From NCBI RefSeq assembly GCF_011044175.1, contig NZ_CP049057.1:511501-575500 (forward strand): a stretch of 64,000 nucleotides of DNA, given 5' to 3'. The notes below the pieces were generated by a model. That model was not told the DNA's origin and made no database searches. It saw only the letters and a program-made list of their open reading frames with translations. This document shows positions 7,729-16,569 of this stretch, one piece after another (within the stretch, counting starts at the first letter, position 1; the number at the start of each line of letters is the position of its first letter). Source of the DNA: Rasiella rasia. Its GTDB lineage: Bacteria > Bacteroidota > Bacteroidia > Flavobacteriales > Flavobacteriaceae. Made by a program: the position numbers and the translations under genes.

Positions 7729-8168
7729 TAATCTTTCTTTTTGATAAAATGAAAAAACATTAGGTATACAATAAGCATAAACCATAAAATTACAAAGTCT
7801 CCTAAATCTTGAAACAGCCCCTGCCCGTCGTCTATAATACTACTCGCGATAAAATTTACGATAGGCTGTACTAAAATATAAATAGCACTAAGCAAAAAAG
7901 TTAGCGAGAAAGCTTTAGCCCTCATGTGCTGCACTCGCTCATCTTCTACCTTCTCTTTAGACAACACTACTATAAATAAGGAAAGTAGAATGAGGCGTTT
8001 GAGAATATTTTTTAGTAGCTCTAAATCACCGTCAAAAAATTTAGTGGCCAGTATGGCAATCATAGAAACCCCAAACAGCCCCCAACCTATTTTCTTAGCA
8101 ACATTAGGAAGTTTAAAATTGAGCAGCTTATGCAGGTTTTTCTCTTCACATTCTTGTATTGATTTCAT
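7728..8168 (-). CDS. Four-TM membrane protein paired with XRE regulator
   Basis: 146 residues from the ATG at 8168; a longer in-frame extension would begin inside the promoter and operator, so I exclude it. A cytosolic N-terminus (KSIQECEEKNLHKLLNFKL) is followed by about four hydrophobic helices: IGWGLFGVSMIAILATKFF, then LILLSLFIVVLS, FSLTFLLSAIYILVQPIVNF and FVILWFMLIVYLMFFHF. It is first in a two-gene operon with the XRE gene (TAATG overlap). No enzyme motif. It may be a signal sensor or the regulated effector, but this is inference from the pairing. Confidence 0.8.
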   Translation of the reverse strand: MKSIQECEEKNLHKLLNFKLPNVAKKIGWGLFGVSMIAILATKFFDGDLELLKNILKRLILLSLFIVVLSKEKVEDERVQHMRAKAFSLTFLLSAIYILVQPIVNFIASSIIDDGQGLFQDLGDFVILWFMLIVYLMFFHFIKKKD

Positions 8169-8193
8169 AATTTTTAAAAGTATTAATTCTTGT

Positions 8194-8248
8194 AAGTTAA
8201 CTTTCCAAAATAATAAGTTAACTTTACTATATGACAAATATACTTTAC
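8194..8248 (-). promoter_or_regulatory. Candidate operator: three sites phased at 21 bp
   Basis: The perfect palindrome AAGTTAACTT occurs at 8194-8203 and 8215-8224, each inside the 12-mer TAAGTTAACTTT, exactly 21 bp apart. A weaker third copy (10 of 13 positions) ends in ACTTTAC at 8242-8248, giving half-sites at 8200, 8221 and 8242. The array covers the -7 box and the predicted start of the XRE operon, which fits autorepression. Confidence 0.6.
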
Positions 8249-8265
8249 ATTTTGAAATAAACAAA
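8235..8265 (-). promoter_or_regulatory. Canonical promoter of the XRE/membrane-protein operon
   Basis: On the minus strand, -33 TTTG (8265-8262), a 19-base spacer, then -7 TATATTTG (8242-8235). Initiation is expected near 8228. Confidence 0.75.
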
Positions 8266-8292
8266 AATAGTACTCAAAAAAAAAGTATCTGA

Positions 8293-8940
8293 TTATTCTT
8301 TAATTACAATAATGGTTGCTTTTTTACCGGTAAGAAGTATCCACTCTTTGGCAGAAACTATGCGCCCTTTGTCGTCGTACACCTGAAGTTCGGCAGTATT
8401 TGGACCGCTAGAGCCCTGGTTTAAGGCTTGAAAAACTATTTTATTGGGTCCTTTGTCTAAAGGCACATTAAATCCATCGAAACTTCCGTTTAATGTGACG
8501 TCTGATCGAACGACATCACCATTTAAGAAAATACGAATACGATCGCCATCTACAAACTCGTGGTCACGATACGCAATGTTTACATACACTGCTCCAACTC
8601 TAATCTCTCCTAAAAACTGATCGTTTCCAATACCATCTGCAGCGGCTTTATCTTTTACAAAAGCCTTTGGAGTACTTCCAGCATTATAGGTCTTTAACCC
8701 ATCTCCTTTTTGCATGTCAAATTCTTCTGGGGTTTCTTTGCCTAAATTTGCATACTTATTTGGTGTATCTCTTGGGGTAAGGCTAGGTTTTTTTGAAGCG
8801 GGAAGTGTAATCCCTTGCGGATTTTCAGACGTTATATCTGTTGCTTCAATTTTAACCGAATTAGGAATATTCTTGTCAGGCTGCGCCAACCCACCTGTGT
8901 AGATTGCTAGCATAACTAAAATAAAAAGGATCCGTTTCAT
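8293..8940 (-). CDS. Secreted protein of unknown function
   Basis: 215 residues. A signal peptide (about 1-19, ending GLAQ) is followed by a long low-complexity, Pro/Thr/Lys-rich linker (about 20-100). The C-terminal globular beta-rich domain contains YRDHEFVDGDRIRIFLNGD and FDGFNVPLDKGPNKIVFQAL, an Ig-like fold in appearance. Located 42 bases after the M14 carboxypeptidase gene on the same strand, with no terminator between, so probably the last gene of that operon. I do not recognise a named family. Confidence 0.7.
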   Translation of the reverse strand: MKRILFILVMLAIYTGGLAQPDKNIPNSVKIEATDITSENPQGITLPASKKPSLTPRDTPNKYANLGKETPEEFDMQKGDGLKTYNAGSTPKAFVKDKAAADGIGNDQFLGEIRVGAVYVNIAYRDHEFVDGDRIRIFLNGDVVRSDVTLNGSFDGFNVPLDKGPNKIVFQALNQGSSGPNTAELQVYDDKGRIVSAKEWILLTGKKATIIVIKE

Positions 8941-8982
8941 ATATTGTTTTCAAAAAAGGTTCAAAAACTGCGCCAAAGATAC

Positions 8983-11298
8983 TTAATCTTTAATCAATTG
9001 TTTCACAGTTTTTTTGCCATTCGTTTTGTCTGTAATAGTCAAAAAATAGAGGCCAGAGCTTAATTTGTCTACATCTGTAAGGATGATTTGATTTGTTTTT
9101 CTCTCTTCGGAAATCGTCAATTTTCTGCCCAATCCGTCGTATAAAGCAACATTAACTTCATTAGTTTCTGTACCCAATTGCACTGTAATCTTTTCGATAA
9201 ACGGATTGGGAACTACTAAAATTTCCGAAGCATCTATATCTGAAACACCTAGAATTAACGATGTATAACCAACAATACTAAAGTCGTCGAAATAAAAACC
9301 ATCTCCCGGAATAGCGCCATCATTAACTTGTCTAAACCTAAATTTTACTGCATTGGACTCCTTATAGGCAGAAAGGTTTAGTTTATAAATCGTCCAATCT
9401 TCACTTCGGTTAAATTGTTGAAGCGTTTCCCAGTCTACGCCATTATTAGGTGAGACTTGCAATTGCGCAATATCTGAACCAGGCAACGAATACTTGGCAG
9501 CAAACTGCACTCTTGGTGCAGGCACCTGTGTTAAATCGAATATCTCATTAAGTTCAAAGAAATTTTCTGTATCGTTTTCACCGTTTCCGTCGTTAGAATC
9601 TCCAAAACTCTGAATCCCGCTATAGCTATCGTCATTATTAATACCCCACATAATAGTTCCATTTCCACTTGCCGTCCAATTGGCAGCTGTTCCTTCTGCG
9701 TCATCGCTAAAAAGAACTTCGTTTTCTCCCAAAAAAACTGGGATTTCGATAGTTTCATTAGGAATTCCATCTTGTATTGTTTGTACTGTAATGGTAAAAA
9801 AACCATCCTCCATTTCTGGTAATATTTCAAACTGAAAAGGGATGGCGGCATTATCCTTTCGTTCTCTAGCCGGAATATCACCAAAAGTACTTGCCGTTGG
9901 TGCTATTACGTTTTGGTTATCGGTTTGAACAATTACACTTGTTGTGTTTGCCGTAGCTCCAACTCCTATATTTTTAATCTCCACAATTAATTGAAAAGGT
10001 TCGCCAGGGAGTACATCACCTAAGATTTCATGACTCTGCACATCTAAATATGCACCAGCAATATAGGTTTGAAACAAAAACGGACGAATATTTTCGGCTA
10101 CTAAATCGAATATCGTACTTTCTGGTGGCCAAAACCCAGAACCGGCTATTTCTGGGGTCCAACCGTAGATTCCTTCAGAATGAAGATAATCTCTAGTTAC
10201 ACCGCATGATGTATATCCTAGCATTTGCGAGGTCACACCATATGAATAATCGTTAGCCGATAAAAAAGCCGATGCCCATTCTGAATAAATATCGAATGCT
10301 GGTGGCGACGTATCAAATCCATATGGCATGAGGTAAGTTCCCGCTGTAGAATGGGTTGAAAATGCAGTGTTGGCTTCTGTTTGCCCCAACAAATCTCGAA
10401 TGGCAACACTTTCAGCTTCAGAGAATGCACTTGGACCGCGATAGATATTAGAACATGGGTTTGGACTCGAGCAACTATTATTGGTTGCATAGCCAAAACC
10501 ATAATTTCTATTTAAATCTACACCAACACACCCGCCAGTGTCTGGTGTTCTGTTTTTACGCCACAAGCCACCTCCGTTAGGGTCTGTAGTCTCATTAAAT
10601 ACATACCCATCTGGATTTACAACAGGCACAAAGTAGATTTCGCGATTGTCTACTAAGAACTTTATCCCTGCATCGGTTTCATAATTTTCTAACAAGTAGA
10701 ACATGTAGTTTATGGTAGTAGCCATAGAAAGTGGTTCTCTTGCATGGTGAAGCGCATCAAAATGAGCGGCTGGCTCTTCTTCATCAATATCTGGATTGTC
10801 ACTAATTTTTACCATCCAGATATCACGTCCTTCAAACGTGGTACCAATACTTGTTTTAGCAGTGATTAGGTTTGGATATTCGGCTCTCATTTCATCGAGC
10901 TTTGCAACTACTTCGTCGTTCGTATAAAAACCACCCATACTTCCTAGGTCAAATCCGTTGGCAACAAATGCAGTCTTGGTAAGAATTGGGTTTTGAGCCC
11001 TATCGAGTAGCTGCTGCTCATTATAATAGGTCTTGTAGTTTGGTATTGTGACCTCTACATTGTAACCTAGGCTGTTTATGAGATTTAGCTCGTTTTGAGT
11101 CACAAAAAAACGAATTCCTTCCTGCCAATTACCTTGGTAGTGATCTATATCGAAGCCATTATCTGCGAGAGACTGCACGTCTTCTAGGCTGTTTAATTTG
11201 ACACTAATTTCGCTATATATTTCTTGTTGTGCTTTGGTTTGAGCTACATTACATAGTATAATGGTAGCGACGAATAGCGTAGTTATTTTTTGTAGCAT
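8983..11298 (-). CDS. M14 zinc carboxypeptidase with T9SS sorting domain
   Basis: 771 residues. Signal peptide (ends TKAQ, about residue 24), propeptide-like region to about 120, then the M14 domain: zinc ligands in HHAREP (His/Glu, about 184-189), the conserved VNPDGY and VDLNRNYGFGY segments, the third ligand region FSTHS, and the catalytic Glu in TPEIAGSGFW. Beta-sandwich domains follow, then a T9SS sorting domain (VVPNPFIEKI, VALYDGLGRKL, SGLYFLTITD, KKTVKQLIKD). Predicted surface or secreted exopeptidase for peptide nutrition. Its ATG overlaps the stop of the small membrane-protein gene upstream (TAATG). Confidence 0.93.
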   Translation of the reverse strand: MLQKITTLFVATIILCNVAQTKAQQEIYSEISVKLNSLEDVQSLADNGFDIDHYQGNWQEGIRFFVTQNELNLINSLGYNVEVTIPNYKTYYNEQQLLDRAQNPILTKTAFVANGFDLGSMGGFYTNDEVVAKLDEMRAEYPNLITAKTSIGTTFEGRDIWMVKISDNPDIDEEEPAAHFDALHHAREPLSMATTINYMFYLLENYETDAGIKFLVDNREIYFVPVVNPDGYVFNETTDPNGGGLWRKNRTPDTGGCVGVDLNRNYGFGYATNNSCSSPNPCSNIYRGPSAFSEAESVAIRDLLGQTEANTAFSTHSTAGTYLMPYGFDTSPPAFDIYSEWASAFLSANDYSYGVTSQMLGYTSCGVTRDYLHSEGIYGWTPEIAGSGFWPPESTIFDLVAENIRPFLFQTYIAGAYLDVQSHEILGDVLPGEPFQLIVEIKNIGVGATANTTSVIVQTDNQNVIAPTASTFGDIPARERKDNAAIPFQFEILPEMEDGFFTITVQTIQDGIPNETIEIPVFLGENEVLFSDDAEGTAANWTASGNGTIMWGINNDDSYSGIQSFGDSNDGNGENDTENFFELNEIFDLTQVPAPRVQFAAKYSLPGSDIAQLQVSPNNGVDWETLQQFNRSEDWTIYKLNLSAYKESNAVKFRFRQVNDGAIPGDGFYFDDFSIVGYTSLILGVSDIDASEILVVPNPFIEKITVQLGTETNEVNVALYDGLGRKLTISEERKTNQIILTDVDKLSSGLYFLTITDKTNGKKTVKQLIKD

Positions 11299-11501
11299 TA
11301 TTTTTTATTCTTTTTTATGCGAAATAGCAACAACAAAAGTATGATAATTGGCAATACGATATAGATTAAAATATCTGCTGTATTAGACAAATCGATTGGC
11401 GGATTATCATCTGGCCCTGGAACTTCGGATGGAATTTGAGCATTGGTAGTCGTAAAAGCGACTAAAAACATACTTAAGAAACCATAAAATCTATTTTTCA
11501 T
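11298..11501 (-). CDS. Small signal-peptide plus one-TM protein upstream of M14 gene
   Basis: 67 residues. An N-terminal signal peptide (about 1-21, ending TTNAQ), a short proline/aspartate-rich periplasmic segment (SEVPGPDDNPPID) and a C-terminal transmembrane helix (ILIYIVLPIIILLLLLF) ending in a basic tail. This layout, short exported segment plus a C-terminal anchor, is common for small Flavobacterial envelope proteins. The gene is translationally coupled to the carboxypeptidase through a TAATG overlap. Function unknown. Confidence 0.75.
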   Translation of the reverse strand: MKNRFYGFLSMFLVAFTTTNAQIPSEVPGPDDNPPIDLSNTADILIYIVLPIIILLLLLFRIKKNKK

Positions 11502-11639
11502 AACGCTAATTTGACCTCAAAGTACCGAAATCTAGTAAAAAGTGCATTATTTTTAACAAAATAGTGTTAACAATTTGGAAATGTCAAATATAGATGTTAC
11601 TATAGGGGGTTATCAATATTTAAAATTCCAGAAAACACT

Positions 11640-12506
11640 ATGAGACAACTTAAAATTACGAAGCAGGTTACCAACAGAGAAACTAAATCGTTAAACAGCT
11701 ATCTTCAGGATGTGAGCAAGATAGACATGATTACAGCCGAGGAAGAAGTAGAATTGGCACAGCGAATTAGAACAGGTGACCAACGTGCTTTAGATAAATT
11801 GACACGTGCAAACCTTCGATTTGTAATTTCAGTTGCAAAACAATATCAGAACCAAGGACTTAGATTACCCGATTTAATTAATGAAGGAAATGTAGGTTTG
11901 GTAAAAGCTGCGAAACGTTTTGATGAAACACGCGGATTTAAATTTATATCGTACGCTGTATGGTGGATTAGACAATCAATTCTACAAGCGCTTGCAGAAC
12001 AGTCGCGTGTAGTGCGTTTACCACTTAACAAGATTGGTGATATAAATAAGATTAGAAAAGCGTCAATTCATTTAGAGCAAGTACACGAACGCAAGCCTTC
12101 TGCTGCTGAAATTGCAAAAGAATTAGACATGTCGATTGCCAATGTAAAGCAATCTTTAAAAAATGCAAACAGAAGTTTGTCTATGGACGCCCCTTTTCAG
12201 GAAGGTGAAAACGACAATAACTTATATGACGTTATTAGTTCTGGTGAAACTCCTAATCCAGACAAGTCTTTAATACATGAATCGCTTAAAATTGAAATCG
12301 ACCGTGCTCTAGACACCTTGGCGCCTAGAGAAGCCGATGTGGTTCGTTTAAATTTCGGGTTGAGCAATCAGCCAGCAATGACCTTGCAAGAAATTGGAGA
12401 CACTTTTGATTTAAGTCGTGAACGTGTTCGTCAGATTCGTGAAAAGGCGATTAGAAGATTGCGAAAAGAATCGAAAAGTCATATTCTAAAGAAATATTTA
12501 GGATAA
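11640..12506 (+). CDS. rpoD: RNA polymerase primary sigma factor RpoD/SigA
   Basis: 288 residues, the short Bacteroidota primary-sigma type without region 1.1. In order: region 1.2 (about 15-50), region 2 with core-binding and -10 recognition segments ([17 protein letters not shown], then [17 protein letters not shown] and [13 protein letters not shown], about 60-125), region 3 (about 130-205) and region 4 with the helix-turn-helix [19 protein letters not shown] (about 255-275). It directs transcription from TAnnTTTG promoters such as those listed here. Monocistronic, with a strong terminator. Confidence 0.95.
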   Translation: MRQLKITKQVTNRETKSLNSYLQDVSKIDMITAEEEVELAQRIRTGDQRALDKLTRANLRFVISVAKQYQNQGLRLPDLINEGNVGLVKAAKRFDETRGFKFISYAVWWIRQSILQALAEQSRVVRLPLNKIGDINKIRKASIHLEQVHERKPSAAEIAKELDMSIANVKQSLKNANRSLSMDAPFQEGENDNNLYDVISSGETPNPDKSLIHESLKIEIDRALDTLAPREADVVRLNFGLSNQPAMTLQEIGDTFDLSRERVRQIREKAIRRLRKESKSHILKKYLG

Positions 12507-12521
12507 TTATCGTAGCTATTA

Positions 12522-12566
12522 AAAAATACCCTTGTTTTAAGAATTCCTTATTACAAGGGTATTTTT
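12522..12566 (+). terminator. rpoD terminator
   Basis: A 14-bp perfect stem (AAAAATACCCTTGT / ACAAGGGTATTTTT) with a loop of about 17 bases. Confidence 0.9.
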
Positions 12567-12602
12567 ATTTTAATTATTTTTCCGATAAATAACATCTATT
12601 CC

Positions 12603-13529
12603 ATGCTACAAAATACAACCGAAACAGAAGAAACAATTGAAAAAGCAGGCAACAATGCCTCCGATGCGATAAGTCAGTTATGGGACAAGCTTGATGGTTG
12701 GCTAGATGCCATCATCTTAAAGATTCCAAATTTAGTTGTCGCCATACTTGTATTAGTTTTATTCTATATTATTGCGCGCTTACTTTCTAAATTCGTAAAA
12801 CGTCTTGTTTTACGTAGAATTAAGGAAGAATCGATAAAACAAATTATAGGGCAAATAACCTTTGCTATAACATTGCTCATTGGCTTCTTTGTGGCCTTAG
12901 GAGTAATGGAGCTAGACAAGGTGTTAACGTCTATCCTTGCAGGTGCAGGTGTTATTGGTTTAGCTATTGGTTTAGCGCTTCAAGGAACGTTAAGCAATAC
13001 TGTTTCTGGTTTTATATTATCGTTTTTACCAAAGATTAGCCTTGGCGATTGGATTGAGACCGATGATGAAGTTGGTGTTGTTACTGAAATTAATTTGAGG
13101 AATGTTACCATTAAAAGGCCAGATAATAACTTTACCATAATACCCAACTCAAGCTTTGTTGAAAACCCGTTTACCAACTACTCCATCTCTCCTAGGTCAA
13201 GAATTATGGTAAGTTGTGGTGTTGGGTACGAAAGTGACTTGCAAGCAGTAGAAGATTTAACAGTTAAAGTAATTGGAGATGCTTTTCCGCAGAAAGACCA
13301 AGAAGAAGTAGAATTCTTTTTTACAGAGTTTGGAGACAGCTCCATCAACTTTTTGGTTCGCTTTTGGGCAGATTTAAATAATGGTAAAGACAACCTTTCA
13401 CATCAACATAAGGCCATTAAAACGATTAAGAAGCACTTTGATGAGGCAGATATCAATATTCCTTTCCCAATTAGAACTTTAGATTTTGGCAAAAACAACT
13501 TAACAGTTCATTCTAAATCGAACGAATAA
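12603..13529 (+). CDS. MscS-family mechanosensitive ion channel (1)
   Basis: 308 residues. Three transmembrane segments (about 45-65, 85-105, 112-140). The last contains the gly/ala-rich pore helix GAGVIGLAIGLALQGTLSNT typical of MscS TM3, followed by the beta domain (FLPKISLGDWIETDD, GVVTEINLRNVTI, TIIPNSSF) and the alpha/beta C-terminal domain. Releases solutes on hypo-osmotic shock from the inner membrane. It is the first of three MscS-family genes within 6.6 kb. Transcribed alone between two terminators. Confidence 0.92.
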   Translation: MLQNTTETEETIEKAGNNASDAISQLWDKLDGWLDAIILKIPNLVVAILVLVLFYIIARLLSKFVKRLVLRRIKEESIKQIIGQITFAITLLIGFFVALGVMELDKVLTSILAGAGVIGLAIGLALQGTLSNTVSGFILSFLPKISLGDWIETDDEVGVVTEINLRNVTIKRPDNNFTIIPNSSFVENPFTNYSISPRSRIMVSCGVGYESDLQAVEDLTVKVIGDAFPQKDQEEVEFFFTEFGDSSINFLVRFWADLNNGKDNLSHQHKAIKTIKKHFDEADINIPFPIRTLDFGKNNLTVHSKSNE

Positions 13530-13550
13530 ATCGAAATCATATGTATAATG

Positions 13551-13576
13551 TAAGGCAGCTTTTAACAGCTGCCTTA
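13551..13576 (+). terminator. Intrinsic terminator after MscS (1)
   Basis: A perfect 10-bp stem (TAAGGCAGCT / AGCTGCCTTA), a 6-base loop, then a T run. Confidence 0.9.
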
Positions 13577-13691
13577 TTTTTTGTGTAATAATTATACAGA
13601 TTTGGGTTGAAATTAATAGTTACTTCGGAAATCGGCTCACTTTAACAAAACCCTCACATTTGTTAACTTAATTTTTAGGAGGGTACCAACC

Positions 13692-13699
13692 TATATTTG
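13692..13699 (+). promoter_or_regulatory. -7 box TATATTTG before the OmpA lipoprotein gene
   Basis: A perfect TAnnTTTG 27 bases upstream of the ATG at 13726. Confidence 0.65.
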
Positions 13700-13725
13700 C
13701 CTAACAAACCTAAAGAAATAACATT

Positions 13726-14568
13726 ATGAAAAAATCAATTGCAATTACCATCTTCTCTGGAGCTATCTTGTTAACCTCATGTGTCTCTAAGAAAAAATAT
13801 GTGGAGTTAGAAGGACAATATAACGATACACGTTCTACACTCGCTAAAACACAACTTGAAAAAGAAGAGGCTGAAACAAAACTAGCCAAGATTGAAGACC
13901 GCGTTGCCAGTTACAACCAAAAAATTCAGTCGTTAACCGACTCAAACAATGATCGTCTACAGCAGTTTGAAAATGTTGTACTTTCTCAAAACGACAAAGA
14001 CAGAATGAAGGCTGCCTTAGCTAACGTAGACCAAAACGAACTTGCTAATGCTAAAACCCTAGAGGACAGTATGAATCTTATTGTATCTCACAACTTAAAG
14101 AAAAACCTTGATACTAGCTTAATTGCAGAAGGTGAAGAAGACGATATTGAAATTAATATTGACGAAACGGTAGTTATGATTACTATTTCAGATAAATTAT
14201 TATTCAAATCTGGTAGTTATAGAGTTAATCCAAAAGCAGAACCATTGCTTGAACGATTGGCGAATGTAATTAACAGCGAACCTGCTCTTGAAGTCATGGT
14301 AGAAGGACACACAGATTCGCAAACCGTAAAATCTGGTTCTTATATTAAGGACAACTGGGATTTAAGCGTAGAACGTTCTACTGCTGTTATTAGAACGTTG
14401 CAAGAGAAGTATGGCGTAGCACCAGAAAAATTAATTGCTGCCGGACGTAGTAGCTATGCCCCACTTACTGAAAATGAAACCAAAGAAGGTCGTGCAACAA
14501 ATCGTCGTACACGAATTGTAATACTCCCTAACTTAGATAAGTTCTTGGCTTTGCTTTCTGCCAATTAA
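13726..14568 (+). CDS. OmpA-family lipoprotein
   Basis: 280 residues. A lipoprotein signal with lipobox LTSC (Cys at about 19) is followed by a coiled-coil region (about 25-105, many Glu/Lys/Gln) and an OmpA C-terminal peptidoglycan-binding domain (about 150-270) with VMVEGHTDSQTV, NWDLSVERSTAVIRTL and the closing EGRATNRRTRIVI. It should sit in the outer membrane facing the periplasm and tether it to peptidoglycan. Monocistronic, flanked by its own promoter and terminator. Confidence 0.9.
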   Translation: MKKSIAITIFSGAILLTSCVSKKKYVELEGQYNDTRSTLAKTQLEKEEAETKLAKIEDRVASYNQKIQSLTDSNNDRLQQFENVVLSQNDKDRMKAALANVDQNELANAKTLEDSMNLIVSHNLKKNLDTSLIAEGEEDDIEINIDETVVMITISDKLLFKSGSYRVNPKAEPLLERLANVINSEPALEVMVEGHTDSQTVKSGSYIKDNWDLSVERSTAVIRTLQEKYGVAPEKLIAAGRSSYAPLTENETKEGRATNRRTRIVILPNLDKFLALLSAN

Positions 14569-14592
14569 TAACTGAAAGTAAACAACTTGAAG

Positions 14593-14623
14593 AATGCAAT
14601 GCTCAAAGCTTGAGTGTTGCATT
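14593..14623 (+). terminator. Intrinsic terminator after OmpA lipoprotein gene
   Basis: A 14-bp stem (AATGCAATGCTCAA / TTGAGTGTTGCATT) with two G-U pairs and a 3-base loop, followed by T7. Confidence 0.85.
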
Positions 14624-14642
14624 TTTTTATTATTATATTTAC

Positions 14643-15065
14643 ATGACTAGTATACACCCAACCCCAATGAAATTAGAAGACTCCCCTTTGATAAAAGATT
14701 GCTTCGTTAAAATTTCTGAACCCTTTGGAAATTTTTACATTTTTGAAAAATTTGTTATAAGTGAAATTGCTGAAGGCGTTCATTTTGATTGGAGTAAAGC
14801 CTCATGCTTAATAGAAAAAGTATATCAGTACTTTGGTTCTAGAGATGTTGATATCAACTATATTTCAAATAGAGTTCACTCCTATAGTGTAAATGCCCAA
14901 GATTGGCTAAAATTTTATAAGGAACGTCACAAATTAGCACGTGTAGCTGTTGTGGCCTATGAAGAAAAAGGATTGCTAAGTGTGAAAATTGAAAAAATGT
15001 TCAGTAAATCTAAATACAAAACATTTCATACACTAGACAACGCAGTAAAATGGGCCGCTCAATAG
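14643..15065 (+). CDS. Conserved hypothetical cytoplasmic protein
   Basis: 140 residues from the ATG at 14643. A longer frame opens at 14610 but lies inside the preceding terminator, so it is rejected. The ATG at 14667 is an alternative, because a TATATTTA promoter-like box ends one base before 14643. The compact alpha/beta protein contains FEKFVISEIAEGVHFDW and a C-terminal FHTLDNAVKWA helix, resembling the STAS/SpoIIAA-like small proteins of Bacteroidetes. No catalytic motif. Function unknown. Confidence 0.7.
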   Translation: MTSIHPTPMKLEDSPLIKDCFVKISEPFGNFYIFEKFVISEIAEGVHFDWSKASCLIEKVYQYFGSRDVDINYISNRVHSYSVNAQDWLKFYKERHKLARVAVVAYEEKGLLSVKIEKMFSKSKYKTFHTLDNAVKWAAQ

Positions 15066-15085
15066 GTAAGCGACTCCAACTTACC
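15065..15085. terminator. Weak hairpin between convergent genes
   Basis: GGTAAG / CTTACC arms with a 9-base loop, followed by a T-rich stretch on the plus strand. Confidence 0.4.
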
Positions 15086-15102
15086 ACGATTTTCTTTTAA
15101 TA

Positions 15103-15834
15103 CTATTTTCTCGCACTAGGCGGTACGGTTGGTCTTACTTCAATTTTACTTGGAAGCGTTCGCGGATTCATCTGCAATAAATCTACCACAAGCTTTCCAA
15201 TATCTTCAATTTGTATTTTCCAGGCTCCTTCTTCACTCGGATTGTTACCATTAAAGTGAGTAGAAACACTACCTGGCATTATGGTGCTTACTTTAATTTC
15301 ATGTTTTCTAAGATCTAGCATTGCTGCTTGTGTAAAACCCGTTACACCAAATTTACTCGCGTTGTATGCAGTTCCACCTTCAAAAAAGTTAGTCCCCGCT
15401 AAACTAGAAATTGAAATATAATACCCTTTCGTTTCTTTTAACGCTGCCACAGAAGACTTTAGCGAATAAAAAGCACCCGTTAAATTTGTGTCTATCACTT
15501 CATTCCAGTGCTCGACACTCATTTCTTCTATGGAACCAAAATGACCTAATCCTGCATTGGCAACAACTACATCAAGTTTGCCAAATTCACTCACTGTAGC
15601 TCGTACTGCTTGTTCTTGACTCTCATAAGAACGAACGTCTGCTGCTATTCCTATTGCGTAGACGCTGTCATTTCCGTAGTCATTAAGCTTTTTAGCTGCG
15701 CTATTCGCTGCATCCTGACTCCTACTTGTAATAGCTACGTTTACACCTTGTTTTAGTAGTGCTTCAGCTATTCCGTATCCTATTCCTTTGGTTCCTCCTG
15801 TAATGAGTGCTACCTTTCCAACTATATTTTCCAT
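15103..15834 (-). CDS. Short-chain dehydrogenase/reductase
   Basis: 243 residues from the ATG at 15834 (MENIVGKVALITGG). Classical SDR: the cofactor loop TGGTKGIGYGIAEAL (about 12-26), NAGLG (about 88-92), catalytic Ser in SISSLAG (about 138-144) and YNASK (Tyr/Lys about 153-157). NAD(P)(H)-dependent oxidoreductase; the sequence resembles FabG-like 3-ketoacyl reductases, but the substrate cannot be read from this. Divergent from the VanX-like gene. A near-match -7 box (TAACTTTA, 15849-15856 minus) is upstream. Confidence 0.92.
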   Translation of the reverse strand: MENIVGKVALITGGTKGIGYGIAEALLKQGVNVAITSRSQDAANSAAKKLNDYGNDSVYAIGIAADVRSYESQEQAVRATVSEFGKLDVVVANAGLGHFGSIEEMSVEHWNEVIDTNLTGAFYSLKSSVAALKETKGYYISISSLAGTNFFEGGTAYNASKFGVTGFTQAAMLDLRKHEIKVSTIMPGSVSTHFNGNNPSEEGAWKIQIEDIGKLVVDLLQMNPRTLPSKIEVRPTVPPSARK

Positions 15835-15935
15835 GTTTAATTTTTCAGTAAAGTTAGTATTTGAAAGCACCAACAGCTATTAAATTATTATTAAATTTAA
15901 AGACAATTATAAGACTTCATGTTTTTCTATTTCAG

Positions 15936-16544
15936 ATGAAATTACCCTATATATTCTGTCTCCTATTCTTACAAATACCATTTATGGTACAAGCACAATC
16001 TGGTCTTGTAAATGTAGATTCCCTATCTACAGAGTTTGCCTATGAAATACGATATGCCACACCCAATAATTTTATAGGTGAAATTTTATATGATTGTCCT
16101 AATTGTTTATTGCAACAAGAAGTTGCCGAGGCGCTGTTAAAGGCCAACCAGTATTTTTGTGAAAAGGGATATAGAATTAAATTATACGATTGTTACCGCC
16201 CGCTATCCATTCAGAAAAAGATGTGGGCAAAGGTACCTCGACCTACTTATGTTGCCAATCCGTATGGAAAGGGAAGCATTCATAACAAAGGTGCTGCTGT
16301 TGATATTACTTTGGTAACTTTAGATGATTGCTTTGTTGATATGGGTAGCGATTACGATTTCTTTGGTCGTGAGTCGCATATTGATAATTTTAATTTTTCT
16401 GCTGAAATTTTAGCCAACCGAAAACTGTTGCGCGAGGGCATGAAGAAATTTGGATTTGGTACAGTACGCACAGAATGGTGGCATTACAGCTACCGAAAAA
16501 ACTGGAGTTACCCCACCTTGAATGAACCGTTGAAGTGTGAGTAA
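15936..16544 (+). CDS. D-alanyl-D-alanine dipeptidase (VanX/DdpX, M15D), exported
   Basis: 202 residues from the ATG at 15936, which begins a clear signal peptide (MKLPYIFCLLFLQIPFMVQA). The longer frame would precede that signal. Zinc peptidase motifs: YDCYRP (about 80-85), SIHNKGAAVDITL with SxHxxxxAxD zinc ligands (about 110-122) and EWWHY (about 184-188) supplying the catalytic Glu and last His. Cleaves D-Ala-D-Ala; because it is exported it probably salvages or trims periplasmic peptidoglycan-derived dipeptide and need not confer vancomycin resistance. No vanH or vanA neighbours. Confidence 0.92.
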   Translation: MKLPYIFCLLFLQIPFMVQAQSGLVNVDSLSTEFAYEIRYATPNNFIGEILYDCPNCLLQQEVAEALLKANQYFCEKGYRIKLYDCYRPLSIQKKMWAKVPRPTYVANPYGKGSIHNKGAAVDITLVTLDDCFVDMGSDYDFFGRESHIDNFNFSAEILANRKLLREGMKKFGFGTVRTEWWHYSYRKNWSYPTLNEPLKCE

Positions 16545-16569
16545 CAGTAGGATTAAAAATTTTTATTAA

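Noticed and set aside
15936-16544. VanX-like gene as a vancomycin-resistance determinant
   Set aside because: No vanH, vanA or vanRS neighbours; the protein is exported and more likely serves peptidoglycan turnover.
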